From the NCBI GenBank assembly GCA_043228905.1, contig JBHGNT010000020.1:2790001-2854000 (forward strand): a DNA stretch of 64,000 nt, given 5' to 3'. Under the pieces are notes generated by a model, which saw nothing but the letters and a program-made list of their open reading frames with translations, had not been told where the DNA came from and made no database searches. This DNA comes from Azolla caroliniana. Lineage: Eukaryota > Polypodiophyta. The translations under genes and the position numbers were made by a program. Positions 1 to 11,532 of the stretch are shown piece after piece (positions within the stretch are counted from its first letter, which is position 1; each line of letters starts with the position of its first letter).

Positions 1-2880
1 AAGAGTGAAGGGGAGAACATGAGACGAGGAATATTATTGTAATAGGAGGGACAAGCTATATTATTGTACAAGAAATATTTTGTAATCATCTTCAAATATC
101 AATACAAGTTACTTCCTTTTCTCCTCTTTCTTTGACAAGAAGCCCACTGCTTACTTCCCGGATACGCGATTCTCTTTTCGTTTGCTCTCGTACGCCGAGA
201 TCGACACAACAACGGTACCAAGGGAGAGGGTGTGGAGCAAGACGCCCTCTCGACTTGCGGAGAAAGACGGGCCGAAGAGGAGGTTGGGAGCGGAGAAGAG
301 CCCTCCACGAGGATTCCGGAGACTCCGGCGGTCGAGCCAATGTGCCGACATAAGACCGGAGAGATGGAAGACGCCAACGAGGAGTCCTGGCACGATGCCA
401 ACGAAGATGGATGGGAAATGGCTTGCGAGGAGGTCGAGGACGAAACCGCGATAGAGAAAGAGGAAATGAGAGCCGGTGCCAACGGGAGCGGAAGACAAGG
501 GAGATGCAGTAGAGTTGATCGACAAGGGCCGGGATCGATATGAAGGTGCCGATACGAGAGAGGGTGCGGGACGAGCCGTCCTCGTTTACATGGGGAGAAA
601 GACCGACCAGGCGAAGGTCGGGAATCGAGATGAAGATGATCGAGGGTACAAAACAAGTCCGGCGGGATCGGCATCAGAGCCGAAACTCCGAACATTGGAG
701 AATCAAGTCCAGGAGGGCTTCATTGATCATAGAGCAGGTGCTTTCCACCCGCACCACTAAAAGGGTCGGTGGCCTTGGACAAGTCATCGGGAGTCATTTC
801 GGAATCGGTATACCCACATCTCCTCCAGAGACTCCGACAGCTGGCCCGAGAGTCAACGTGAGACTTAGAGAGATGGGAGATGGAGGCGGGAACACAACAA
901 GGAGGTCCACAATGAGTTCGAGAGAAGTACATCGGATGCGGTGAAATGAAGACCGATCAGATGGGTCACCTCACACTGGGCTAGAGACTTTCGCAGTCGG
1001 CATCGGATCCGACGTAAGACCAAGAGACTAACGGTGGTGATAGGAGAACGGGACCCGACAATGCAGAGTGATAGACGGACCCGGACGAAAACTGCGTGGA
1101 GCGGACTTCCGAATAACCGATCCGGAAGTGGAGGAACAAAGACCAGTCCTATGGGTCACCTTACACCGGGCTAGAGACTTCGGCAGTCTGCATCGGATCC
1201 GACGTAAGACCAAGAGACTGATGGTGGCGGTAGGAGAACGGGATCATGTAATGCAGAGAGAGATCGGACAAGCCCGGATGAGAACCAGGAGAGTGAACTT
1301 CTGGATAAACGATCCGGAAGGTGGGGAGGAAACATGCCTACGAAGAGGCCGGAACACGGTACATCGGTACCATGGGAGAGGGTGCGGAGCAAGCCACCCT
1401 CTCGACATGCAGAGAAGGAAGACCCGGGATAGGGTCGGAAAGACGAGAGGCCCAAGGAGGATCCTTCACACCGGATCTAGAGACTTCGACAGTCAGCAGC
1501 AAAGCCGACGTAAGATCAAGAGACTAACGGTGGTAGCGAGGGGACGAGGGCAAAGGCAACGATGGGGTGGTCCTATGGCGATCCTCACACCAATCCGGAG
1601 ACTCCGGCGGTTGGTCCAAGAACCGACGTGAGACCTAGAGAGATGGATGGTGGCGGCAGGTGAACGAGATCCCAAGATACGGTGTAGAAGTGCGGATGGG
1701 CGATCCTACGACGATCCTCACGCCGATCCGGAGACTCCGAGAGTCGGCCCGAGATCCGGTGTGAGACCTAGAGAGAAGGATAATAGTGGCAAGTGAACGG
1801 GATCAAGCAGAAGGGCCTTAAAAGAGAAAAAAGAGGTATCAAGATGGCGACATGGCCACGAACCGGATACGGACCCAGAAGGTAGGGTCAGGAGGACAAA
1901 GATCGAACACGCTTGGTGCATGAGTCGGTGGCCTAACGGATCGGAGGCCCGAGAAGGATCCTCCACACCGGAGCTAAAGACTTGGGCGGTCGGCGCCGTG
2001 AGACGACGTAAGACCAAGATACTGACAGTGGCGGCGAGGGGACGAAGGCCGTAGGAGCAGAGGCAATGAGCAACCAAGGTGAGTGCAAGAAGGAGGCCAA
2101 GTGGGCATAACAACTACGGTCCGGTGGAAGGCCGAACACAAGAGGAACCCTCCACACCTATTCTAGAGACTTCGGCGGTTGCGGATCAACGTAAGACCAG
2201 AGAGACGGTGGGTGGCGGCAAGGAGTCGGAGGCCAGAGCGGACGAGGTTACCGAAACGGGTATCTGGTGCGGAAAGATGGACGAGCGGGGCCAAGAGGGT
2301 CAAACAGGGCCGGAAAGGACTACGACGAAGGAAGAAGAGGCCGACGCGGAGGTCGGGACTATGGCGAGTAAAGGGCCAAGAAACGAGCATGCACCCCGAA
2401 GACCGGCAACGAGTGACCGGTGACGCGGTCCGGTCGAGCCTTTGAGAGGCAAGCATGGGACGGAAGGCGGAGTGGTGATTTGCCAGGATCGGCGGATGAA
2501 CGACGTACAACCGGAGTGATCAGGGCCTAATAAGAGGGCATGCGCGGCGGACAAAGGAGGAGCGACCGGATAGGTAACGGTGTTTGGGAGGTCCAATCAG
2601 GGAAGAAGAGGTGAGCGTCAGTTATGGCGGATCGGATGAAGCCGACAGTTTGGGGTCGGTAGGAGCCGACAAGGCAGTCGGATGCCGGTTGATCACCGTC
2701 GCCGAAATTTGTCACTTTTCCATTCATGGCACATACCGGTGGATATGCGGTTTGGTGGGGGTTGATTTCGTGAAGATTTCCGGCTTTGGTGTGAAACCGG
2801 GATGGAATGGGTAAGTCAGCAATGTGCAACATGTGCATATGTATAGTAGGAAAATGGTGTATAGAATAAGGGGGAGGATT
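1..2880. repeat. GC-rich non-coding region with scattered degenerate ~75-bp motif
   Basis: No convincing coding region is present; the open frames on both strands are GC-driven and match no family I recognise. At least nine degenerate copies of one motif (cores like GGAGACTCCGGCGGTC or GAGACTTCGGCAGTC, then ACGTAAGACC or GTGAGACCTAGAGAGA, then a GGTGGCGG tract) lie near 301-366, 818-876, 967-1040, 1157-1230, 1463-1535, 1582-1660, 1715-1790, 1960-2050 and 2150-2218. Spacing is irregular (about 100-450 bp) and all copies face the same way. The first ~136 bases resemble the end of an LTR (TTTGACA near 136), so this may be the internal part of a non-autonomous LTR element, but I found no matching second LTR. 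Element identity is a guess; the repeats are seen directly. Confidence 0.5.
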
Positions 2881-3216
2881 TATCCCACATTGTAACGTCC
2901 CTCCCTCCTTGGGCTATAAAAGGAAGGGACCCTCCCTTCCTTTTAGGTGAGGAGGGTTGCCCATTTTAAGTGAGGAGGGTATACCACTTAGGTCGAATGT
3001 GTGTTAGTTCTTCTTCTTCTTACTTTAGAGTTTCTTTGAGGTCTTCTTCTTCGTGTCTGTTTAGGGTTTAGTTTGGTGAAGAGCTTGTATGTCCTGTGGG
3101 GTTTGCTTCTGCTCAATCTCCTGTGCAAGATCCCGCTCGGTGGCTTGGCAACAGACTGTTGTTGTAACCTAACCTACCTTAGTCCAGCTTGGAGCCGGAG
3201 TTGTATCTTGCTCTTG

Positions 3217-3278
<62 letters not shown>

Positions 3279-3550
3279 TGTGCATATCCGTGTCTCTATT
3301 GGTGTCGGGTGCGTTTCTTTTCTTTGTTTCATGTACATAAGAGGCATGTGTTGAGTCGGTGTTGCACGCGTGCTCTCTCCCTCTCTCCCTCTCTCGTGTT
3401 TGGTAGCCTCTGGTACGTGTCCAGAATCGCTCCAGTTTGCGCCACAACTGGCGTTGCCGGGACCGGAGAGAGTCGGCTTCCCAACATCCCTCTCTTCCTC
3501 GTCCGAGACCCCCGTGGTCCCGCCCCTTTTGACACATACTCGCGGATTAC
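2868..3550 (+). mobile_element. LTR-like fragment with TATA box and possible gypsy primer-binding site
   Basis: A purine tract (AAGGGGGAGGA, 2868-2878) is followed at 2891 by TGTAACG, which could be an LTR start. A TATA box (TATAAAA, 2915-2921) lies about 25 bp further on. Near 3440-3460 the segment ACTGGCGTTGCCGGGACC resembles the tRNA-Asp-type primer sites of plant gypsy elements (TGGCGCCGTTGCCGGGGA), with mismatches. This would place a plus-strand LTR at roughly 2891-3435 followed by about 100 bp of leader, cut off where LINE-1 coding sequence begins near 3560. No partner LTR is visible in the window. The TATA box is clear; the LTR boundaries are inference. Confidence 0.4.
3219..3274. repeat. 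(AT)n microsatellite
   Basis: An uninterrupted AT dinucleotide run of about 56 bp inside the LTR-like fragment, just upstream of its possible primer-binding site. It creates spurious tyrosine/isoleucine-repeat reading frames on the minus strand. Confidence 0.95.
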
Positions 3551-3559
3551 CGCGACAAT

Positions 3560-6433
3560 GAGGGACAGACAGATTCATGGGGAAGTACTTATAGCAATGA
3601 AAGCTAAGTATAATGCAAGATTTACAGGCCGAGGATGTTTAGTAGAGGGTAGGGCTGTTTATATAAGGATAAAACACAGATCTGGGCACTTGGGCATCCT
3701 AAACATATATGCCCCAAATTCTGCTATTGAAAGAAATGAATTCTGGTTGCAAGTAGTGGACAAGAAACCGGATGCAGATCTGTGGATCATTGGAGGAGAT
3801 TTTAATATGGTGGAGCAACAAGAAGATAGAAGCGGAAATGCAAATGGCACAGTGCGAGGGGCGGAAAAAGATGCATGGGATAAGTTTTGTTTAGCATATA
3901 ATGTGATAGACTGTTGGAATGCATCTAACTTTCAGATGCAAAAAGAAAAATCTCTTCTATATTCTAGAGTAGGAGGAAGCGTTCATGGGAGGACAATGTC
4001 CAGGTTGGACAAATGGTATTTGGACCCTCGGTTCATAGATATGAAAGGCAAATGGATAATTTTTCTTGGAATGATGTTCTCAGACCATGCACTAGTGCTA
4101 TTACATATAAAAGAAAACATTCGATGCAATCCAAATAATGTGAAGGTGAGCAAGGAGTTGGTCATGCACAATAAATGGACTAATGATATAAGAAGACTAT
4201 GGTCTAATGTCAAATGGATGTATCATGATCCCACTCATAGGCTGGCTGGGAAAATTGAGGAATGTGCATGTTTCTTTCGGAAGAGAGCAACTGAAATTAG
4301 AAAAGAGATGAAGGAGAAACTATAGAGAATGCAATGGACACTCGCTTCTATGCAGCAACTTAGAGAACAATACCCGAATAATGTATGGATTGAGGCCCGA
4401 CTAGAGGAGACAAAATGCTAACTGGATATGTATCAAAAACTAAGGACTACTAATGCCTATCGTAGTAAAGTCGTCAATTGGATGAGGATAGGAGACCATG
4501 TTACGAAAGGTTTTTTTGAAGTTGTAAAATGTAAAGGCTCTGGGACCCAACCTTCATGTTTGAAAAAGACAGATGGCACAATGACCACATGCGCGGAGGA
4601 AATGCTTGAAATGGCCACGAGCTATTATATGCTACTATTGAATGTATGAAACGAGGTACATATTGAGCAGGATGCCTTTAGAAATATAATAAACAGGATA
4701 CCGAAGAGAGTTTCGGCTCAGATAATGGACTGTCTAAATACCCCTATTTGTATACAAGAATTGTGGGTTGCAATTTTAGATATGAACAAACAAAGTTGTG
4801 CAGGCATTAATGGACTGCCTATATATTTGTACATCAAATATTGGGATCTAATTAAGGATGACATGTTGCAAGGGATGCAATACATTATGGCTGAAGGTTT
4901 AATGCCTTTGACAATGTGTCGAGGAATGATTTATTTAATTCCCAAGGATGGGAAAGATCTAACTATGCTTGATAATTGGCGACCTTTGACGATTCTCAGT
5001 AATGCCTATAAGATCATGGCTAAAGTTGTAACTAGTCGATTGAAAACGGTCCTAGGGGACATAATACATACAACACAATTTGGCTTCCTCGAAAACTGGA
5101 GCATTGTTGACAATGTGATAACTTTCTGGGAGTATTCAGCATGGGCGGAGGAGCAAGGAGTGGACCTAGCAGTAATGTTACTCGATTTCGAAAAAGCTTA
5201 TGACGGGATCTCATGGGAATTCTTAGAATCAGTGATGGATGCCCTAGGTTTCGAGCAACAATGGATCCTTGGATTGGCTGCCTTTTATAGGGATGCTTCC
5301 AGCCAGGTTTTAATGGCTGGAAGCTTGTGGAAGAGCTTTAGGATGACACGATCAGTACGCCAAGGATGCCCATTAGCCCCGTACCTATTCATTATTGCAG
5401 CGGAAGCTTTGCATTATCATATTGGTGATAGATATTGGCAAATACAAGGCCTTGCCCTACCCGAGGATGTAGGGATGATGCTTGATACAGAATATGCTGA
5501 TGATACAACAACTTATGTTAACGGGGAAGCAAACAACTTGGATATAGTACAAAGTGCAATAAATGAGTTTTGTAGGGGATCGGGTGCGAAAATAAACTAG
5601 AATAAATCAGTGGGCATTTGGATTAGCAATAAGCCTGTGGTAAATTGGGCTCCAGACCCTAATTTCAGATGGTTGAGGAGAGGAGAAGCTACTAGATACT
5701 TGGGTTTCAAAATCAGGATGGACATTGATCGCTCAGAACACTACACTCTACTTGTGGACAAAATAAAAGCGAAGTTAATATGGTGGAATGCAAGAAAACT
5801 ATCCTTTGGAGCCAAGATTGTGATTGCAAATAAAGTTCTAATGGCCACAATATGGCATACTACGGCATGTTGGATAATCACACCCAAGTCGATGAAAGTG
5901 ATTAAAAGGCTGATCATAAATTTCTTATGGGGGGGCACAGAGGAAAAACATGCTTGTGCAAAGGTTGCATGGACTACACTCATAAAAGATAAAAGTGAAG
6001 GTGGGGTGCGACTAATAGATCCTATGGTGCACACGACGGCCCGGCTAGGCAAATTGGTGGTCAGGAGCTTGCAACCACTTCAGGCACCTTGGAAAATTCT
6101 CTAGTGACGCAGATGGAAGATGTGGTTACCAAGACATGGTGGAAGTTGGCCAAGTAGCGCTTTTTGGGGTTTTGTGCCAGAAATGTGACCCAAATACCGG
6201 GGATGTACACTGATATGTGTTGTTGGAATTATCAACGCATGGAATGGAATAAGAAAGTGAATCGTTTGTAGGTGGAGAAATGATGCATATGCTCGAATGT
6301 ACATGCCTATTGTTTGGAACCCATTAATTAGAGATGTGGATGGGTTGATGATAGGACAAAAAGTAGGCTTCAAATGGGCCAATTGAATCAATGCCCAAGG
6401 GAATACATTGGCAGATTGGAAGAGATTTCTATG
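3560..6433 (+). mobile_element. LINE-1, left part: 5'-truncated L1-type non-LTR retrotransposon
   Basis: Left part of a LINE that is cut at 6433/18959 by the copia element RLC1; the flanking CTATG (6429-6433 and 18959-18963) is RLC1's target duplication. ORF1 and the first third of the endonuclease are missing, so homology starts inside the endonuclease at about 3565. The right part, with the zinc-binding domain, is at 18959-20365. The sequence between 6105 and 6433 is still LINE coding sequence with stops (for example a DVDGLMIGQKVGFKWAN segment near 6335-6383). Confidence 0.8.
3567..6104 (+). pseudogene. LINE-1 ORF2 pseudogene: endonuclease (partial) and reverse transcriptase
   Basis: This one frame encodes an apurinic-type endonuclease followed by reverse transcriptase, the enzymes that nick target DNA and prime cDNA synthesis in L1 elements. 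Visible signatures are the endonuclease GDFNM motif (about 3795-3810) and SDHALV motif (about 4081-4098), then RT motifs NWRPLTIL (about 4975-4998), LLDFEKAYD (about 5178-5204), RQGCPLAPYLF and YADD (about 5491-5505). The catalytic residues of these motifs are present. The frame is broken by in-frame stops at 4323 (TAG), 4419 (TAA), 4647 (TGA), 5598 (TAG) and 6102 (TAG), with no frameshift between them. The N-terminal endonuclease residues are absent. The frame continues upstream into unrelated sequence to 3309, which is not part of the gene. Dead copy; family assignment secure. Confidence 0.85.
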
Positions 6434-6972
6434 TGTTGAGATTTCGGTCCCTCCAGATGGGATCTTGAGAACCGGATGTAGAAGACCCGGTGAGAACAGG
6501 ATGATGAGGACCCGGTGAGAACCTGATGTAGAAGACCTGGTGAGAACCGGATGTAGAAGACATATTTGTAAATATGTTCTTTAGTAAGCCCATGGAGGCT
6601 ATATTTGTAAATAGTCGTAAACTTAAAAGGCAAAATAGTATAAATATGACCTAGGTCAAACACTTATTAGTGTGTTGTATTGTTGTATAGAGAGAGTAAT
6701 AGAGGGAGAGAGAGATATAGAGCGATACTCTGTTGTAATCGCCATCTGGCTAAGAAACCGAGCTCGAGGTCGTTGCCTACGAGTCTCTGATTGTACCCCT
6801 TTCTTCATAGTGATAGTTCGGAGTCTGTGGGCTCCCGTGGTTTTTCCCATTTAGGGTTTTCCACGTAAACATCTTGTGTTCACTCTTTAATTCCCATTTC
6901 TGTGTTCTCCATTCTCATAGAAGTGTTCAAGACTCGGTTGTGGCTGAGGAATATTCCGCGCCTTACTTGACA
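6434..6972 (+). repeat. RLC1 5' LTR
   Basis: About 539 bp, running from TGTTGAG to CTTGACA. A TATA box (TATAAATA) is at 6639-6646. The U3 start contains a small run of GAACCGGATGTAGAAGAC-type tandem repeats (about 6470-6570), which are fewer in the 3' LTR. The primer-binding site begins 4 bp after the end. Confidence 0.9.
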
Positions 6973-7001
6973 AACTGGTATAAGAGCGAACAACACAGGA
7001 A

Positions 7002-7860
7002 ATGGAAGAATCGTTCGGCGACATGTTCAAGCTCAACGGCTCCAACTACTCAGTGTGGAAGTCGAAGATGAGGGATATGTTGGTGGTTAAAGATCTTTGG
7101 CTACCAGTTCATTTCGGGGACAAGAGACCGGATAAGATCGACGCCATAGTGTGGGAGGTGATGCACATGAAGACGACGGCATACATCCGGTGCTTCATCG
7201 ACATGAGCCTGTACAACAACTTCAATGAAGAAAGTAAGGCTCATGAACTTTGGGAGAAGATCGACATCATGTTCTAGAACAAGAATATCGTAAATCGGGT
7301 TTCGGTATTCTGGAAGCTAGTGAGGCTCCGGTACCAAGATGGCTCCTGTATGGCAGAGCACATGAATTCCTTCCAGAGACTGATACATCAAGGAAGCTCG
7401 TTGCAAGTACCTCTCGCCGATGAGGTACTTGCTCTACTCTTGATCGGTTCCCTCACGGATAGCTCGGAGACGTTAGTTGTCACGTTGGGCAACGCCAGGC
7501 CGGAAGGAAAACAGTTATCCCTAGCAAGAGTCAAATCGAGCTTGCTAGATGAGGAGGCGTGTCAGAAAGACAAGGAGGTGATCTCCGACACCAAAACCCT
7601 CCTTACCGAATCGGAACACGGAAGACAAAGGTATCGGAGTCCCCAGAACCGGGAAAAGTCGGGGACACGATCAAAGTCAAGGGGGAGGCCCACTTGCTTC
7701 TATTGCGGCAAGTTGGGGCACTTCCAGAAGAACTGTCAGCGTTTTCGGAAAGACAAGGGAACCGATAGTACCAATTCGAAGAAGTCACCGGACCGGCAAG
7801 GCCCGGACCGGAAGGGAACGACGGCGATCGCGACAAGTGAAGAGGAACTAATGCTCATCA
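7002..7860 (+). pseudogene. RLC1 gag pseudogene (capsid region plus zinc knuckle)
   Basis: Encodes the nucleocapsid polyprotein part that would package element RNA. The start ATG at 7002 lies 15 bp past the primer-binding site. The N-terminus (FKLNGSNYSVWKSKM) is the typical copia gag opening, and a CX2CX4HX4C zinc knuckle is at about 7695-7736 (CFYCGKLGHFQKNC). One in-frame TAG at 7275, where related elements usually have glutamine, interrupts it (CAG to TAG would be a single change). The frame continues directly into protease. Confidence 0.85.
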
Positions 7861-9460
7861 TCAAGGAGAGTGAGTTGAACCTTGGCGGCGACGAGACAAC
7901 GTGGGTTGTCGATTCTGAAACGTCGTTCCACCTTACCCCGGACCGAAAATGCTTCTCATCCTACACAGCCGGTGAGCATGGCTGTGTCCAGATGGGGAAT
8001 GAAGGTACATGCCGAATTGTCAGCATAGGAGATGTGTGGTTGACGACACCAACCAGATGCAAGTTGCTGCTGAAGGATGTCTAACACGTTCTGGAAGTCC
8101 GATTGAACATGATATCAGTCGGTGGGCTATATGATGAAGGCTACACGGGAAGCATCCAGAACGGAGTTATGAAGTTCTGGAAAGGGAGCCTAATAGTGTC
8201 CCGAGCCCAGAAGATCAACACATTATACCTTATGCATGCCCCGATATGCCAGGAAGAAGTGAACGTAGCACTCGACATTGCCGGTGAGCTATGGCACAAA
8301 AGACTATGTCAGATGAGTGAGAAGGGGATGAAGAGGCTTGCCAAAGACAACCTTATTCCGGTGAAGGACTTGCAACTTGAGAAGTGCACCGATTGCTTGG
8401 CCGACAAGCAAAACTGAACCTCCTTCCAGTCAAGACCACCGATGAGATGGAATGCACCACTAGAGCTAGTGCATACCGATGTGTGTCAAGTGGACACAAA
8501 GTCACATGCCCGATCGCAGTACTTCGTGATGTTCATAGAAGACCACAGCCGGAAGTTATGGGTTTCGCCATTGAAGACGAAGGATCAAGTGCTATCCGTC
8601 TTCAAGGAGCTCCACGCGAGAGTGGAAAGAGAGATCGGCCGGAAGCTAAAGGCGGTTCGAGCAGATAACGGAGGAGAATACCGGGGGCAGTTCGAGGAGT
8701 ACTGCCGGTCGAAGGGAATCCTTCTCGAATTTACTGTGCCGAAGACACCGGAACTAAACGGGTTGGCCGAAAGGATGAACCAGACCATAATGGAGAGAGT
8801 TCGGAGCATTCTAGCACATACAAAGTTACCCAAGACATTTTGGGCGGAGGCACTGACGACGATGACCTATGTACCCTCAGTACCCTTGGGAGGAGACTCA
8901 CTTCAGAAAGTATGGACCAGTAAGGATGTCTCTTACCAGCATCTAATGGTGTTCGGGTGTCTCGCATACGTGCATGTGGCGAAGGAAAAGAGAGCTAAGC
9001 TGGATCTGAAGTCCCAGCCATGCATATTCCTTGGATATGGTGATGATGAGTTCAGTTACTGGGTGTGGGATCTGGTCAACAAAAAGGTGTTCCGGAGTTG
9101 GGACATAGTCTTCATGGAATACGGGACCATTACCAACTGGGAGTCGGAGAAGAAGGTGTCAAACTCCGGATCATCCAATGAAAACCATCCAGAGGACACA
9201 AGGACCTACCCGATTGAAAACCGGATGACACTCGACGAACCGGCCGGATACGGACAAGAAACCGAACTGACCGAAGAAGAAGAAGAAGATACCGGAACCG
9301 GACAAGATCTCGAATCGGATTCGGATGACGAACAAACGAAGGAACCAGTAGTCAGAAGCCAAGGACGGAGATATCCTCTCCGAGAGAGAAGAGCCCCCCA
9401 GAGATTTCCGGATGCAGAGCATGTGTTGCTAATTGATGAGGGGGGCCGGAAAGCTTCCAA
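7861..9460 (+). pseudogene. RLC1 protease, GAG-pre-integrase and integrase pseudogene
   Basis: Continues the gag frame. The aspartic protease site is near 7911 (VVDSETSFHL, where copia elements normally have DSG, so the glycine is lost). Stops follow at 8082 (TAA) and 8415 (TGA). The GAG-pre-integrase segment (LWHKRLCQMSEKGM, CTDCLADKQ) lies at about 8287-8416. The integrase core has the D-D-E triad at about 8478 (HTDVCQ), 8664 (RADNGGEY) and 8769 (LAERMNQ), and the C-terminal LGYGDDEFSYWVW region is near 9031-9070. An indel near 9445 shifts the frame before RT. The lost protease glycine and the stops make it non-functional. Confidence 0.85.
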
Positions 9461-10563
9461 GAAGCAAAACTAGACACCCACAACCGCAAGTGGTTGAGTG
9501 CCATGCAGGACGAGATGGATTCCCTGCATGAGAACCACACATATGAACTGACGGAGTTGCCGAAAGGGAAGAGAGCACTCCGGAACAAGTGGGTGTACAA
9601 GTTGAAACCGGGAGATGCCGGAAATCCACCAAGGTATAAGGCCCAAATCGTGGTGAAGGGATTCCAACAAGAGAATGGAGTGGATTTCGATGAGATCTTT
9701 TCCCCCGTAGTAAAGATGACATCCATTTGGACGATATTGGGCATAGCGGCAAGCATGGACCTCGAGGTAGAGCAACTGGACGTCAAGACAGCATTCCTCC
9801 ATGGTGACCTCGAAGAAGAGATTTACATGCATCAACCGGAAGGTTTTGAGAAGAAAGGGAACGAGCACCTGGTGTGCCAGCTGAAGAAGAGCTTATACAG
9901 ACTTAAGCAAGCTCCCCGGCAATGGTACCAGAAATTCGACTCCTTCATGACGGACCAAGGGTACCACAAGACGCAAGCCGATCACTACATGTTTGTGAAG
10001 AAATTTGACGGAGGAGATTTCCTGATACTCCTCCTATATGTGGATGATATGCTGATCGTCGGACGAGACCAAGTCAAGATACGGATGTTGAAGAAGGCTC
10101 TAAACCGGACCTTCTCAATGAAAGACTTGGGACCGGCAAGACAGATATTGGGAATGCACATCATCCGAGACTGGTCTAAGAAGCTGTTGTGGTTTTCACA
10201 GGAGAAGTATGTGACAAAGGTGCTTCAACGGTTCAACATGTCAGAGTTGAAACCGGTCGGATTGACACTTCCGGCAAGGTGCAAGCTATCCAGAAAATAG
10301 AGCCCGAGGACAAAGGCGGAGAAGACGGATATGATGAAGATACCATATGCCTCTACCGTCAGAAGCTTGATGTATGCAATGGTGTGTACCCGGCCAGATA
10401 TTGGATATGCAGTCTGAGTGGTGAGCCGTTTCATGAGTAATCTTGGTAGAGAGCACTGGAATGCGGTCAAGTGGATACTCCGGTATTTGAAAGGCACCTC
10501 GAGCATGTGCCTCCGATTTGGCTCCGGTAAACCCCAACTTGACGGATTCACGGATTCAGACGT
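9461..10563 (+). pseudogene. RLC1 reverse transcriptase and start of RNase H, pseudogene
   Basis: Copia-type RT. Motifs include RNKWVYKLKPG (about 9581-9613), QLDVKTAFLHGDL (about 9776-9814), the catalytic YVDDML at 10037-10054 and the LKQAPRQWYQKF segment. In-frame stops occur at 10298 (TAG) and about 10409 (TGA). The following frame, SRFMSNLGREHWNAVKWILR then LDGFTDSD, is the start of RNase H. It ends abruptly at 10563 where RLG1 is inserted. The remainder of RNase H resumes in frame at 18047. Confidence 0.87.
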
Positions 10564-11323
10564 TGTCGTGAAGAATGTGCTTCACGATATAAAAATGAGC
10601 TTAAATGTTGTATTTAATAATATTTGAGAGACTTGAACCCACACCCTTATATACGAAGTACAATGTACATACCACTAGGCTAGGCTATTTATTTGTAAAA
10701 GTGTATAATAAATGTGCTTCATGATATAAGAATGAAGCTATATATTGTATTAAGTAAAATTGAGAGACTTGAACTCTCAACCTTGTATGCCAATCACAAA
10801 GTATACACCACTAAGCTAGGTTAGTTATTTAAGAATGCATTTTCATCATTATACTTATCCCATATCTATTTTTATACATGGGAGCTCAAGTGAGCATGAT
10901 GGCTACCATGTATCACGTGCAATACATGTGTGCCAAATGGCGATCATGCATTACATGTAACTCATGCATTGCATGCATGCCATGCTCCCATACATTACCA
11001 TATGCATGACAACACTTATAAAAAGCGGGGCAAGGAAAACAAAGGGAATCAAGGGAGAGAGGAAAAATAATATAATCAAGTAAAGAAGACTAGCTCATTG
11101 GGTGGAGAACCCCTCGTTTCGAAGTTGAGGTCGAGGGTTCAAATCAAGGGTCGGTATTGAAAAGATTCATCTTGCGATCAAGGATTGTAAAGTTGGTAAA
11201 ATATTATATTTTTAATATACATCATGTTTATATCATATACTCTTGTTCTTTGAATCATACTTTGTCTCAATCTTCTTTCTAGAATCATACATTGTCTCTA
11301 TCTTTTATCTATGCTCGTCTCTC

Positions 11324-11356
<33 letters not shown>

Positions 11357-11493
11357 TTACTTGTAACTCTTCGTCTTACTATCCTTAACCATTCTATCAT
11401 CAGCATACAAGCCTTATTAAAACTTAAGTTTCTTCAACTCCCCTTAACCTTAGTCCCCGCAACTTCGCCGCACGAAAGACAACTACCCCGACA
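10564..11493 (+). repeat. RLG1 5' LTR with three tRNA-like modules
   Basis: 930 bp, TGTCGTG to CCCGACA. A TATA box (TATAAAA) is at 11017-11023 and a CT/CA microsatellite at about 11325-11356. Two segments (10626-10692 and 10762-10830) look like tRNAs on the minus strand: reversed, each reads a box-A-like TAGCCTAGTGG or TAGCTTAGTGG, then at normal tRNA spacing a box-B-like GGTTCAAGTC or AGTTCAAGTC. A third on the plus strand (about 11087-11151) has TAGCTCATTGG and GGTTCAAATC. None folds into a full cloverleaf by eye. Confidence 0.85.
11017..11023 (+). promoter_or_regulatory. TATA box in RLG1 5' LTR
   Basis: TATAAAA followed by a GC-rich start region, conserved in the 3' LTR at 17540-17546. 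It is the likely Pol II promoter of the element. Confidence 0.7.
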
Positions 11494-11497
11494 CATT

Positions 11498-11515
11498 TGG
11501 TGAACCCGACGTGAA
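11498..11515 (+). other. RLG1 primer-binding site (tRNA-Trp)
   Basis: TGGTGAACCCGACGTGAA is the reverse complement of CCA plus the acceptor/T-arm 3' end of plant nuclear tRNA-Trp (TTCACGTCGGGTTCA-CCA, recalled from family knowledge). It starts 4 bp after the LTR. Confidence 0.75.
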
Positions 11516-11532
11516 GGAGGCGACGAGGAGAA

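Noticed and set aside
1068-1631. 187-codon frame as a gene
   Set aside because: Arg/Gly-rich product of a GC-rich degenerate repeat region, with no homology or supporting signals.
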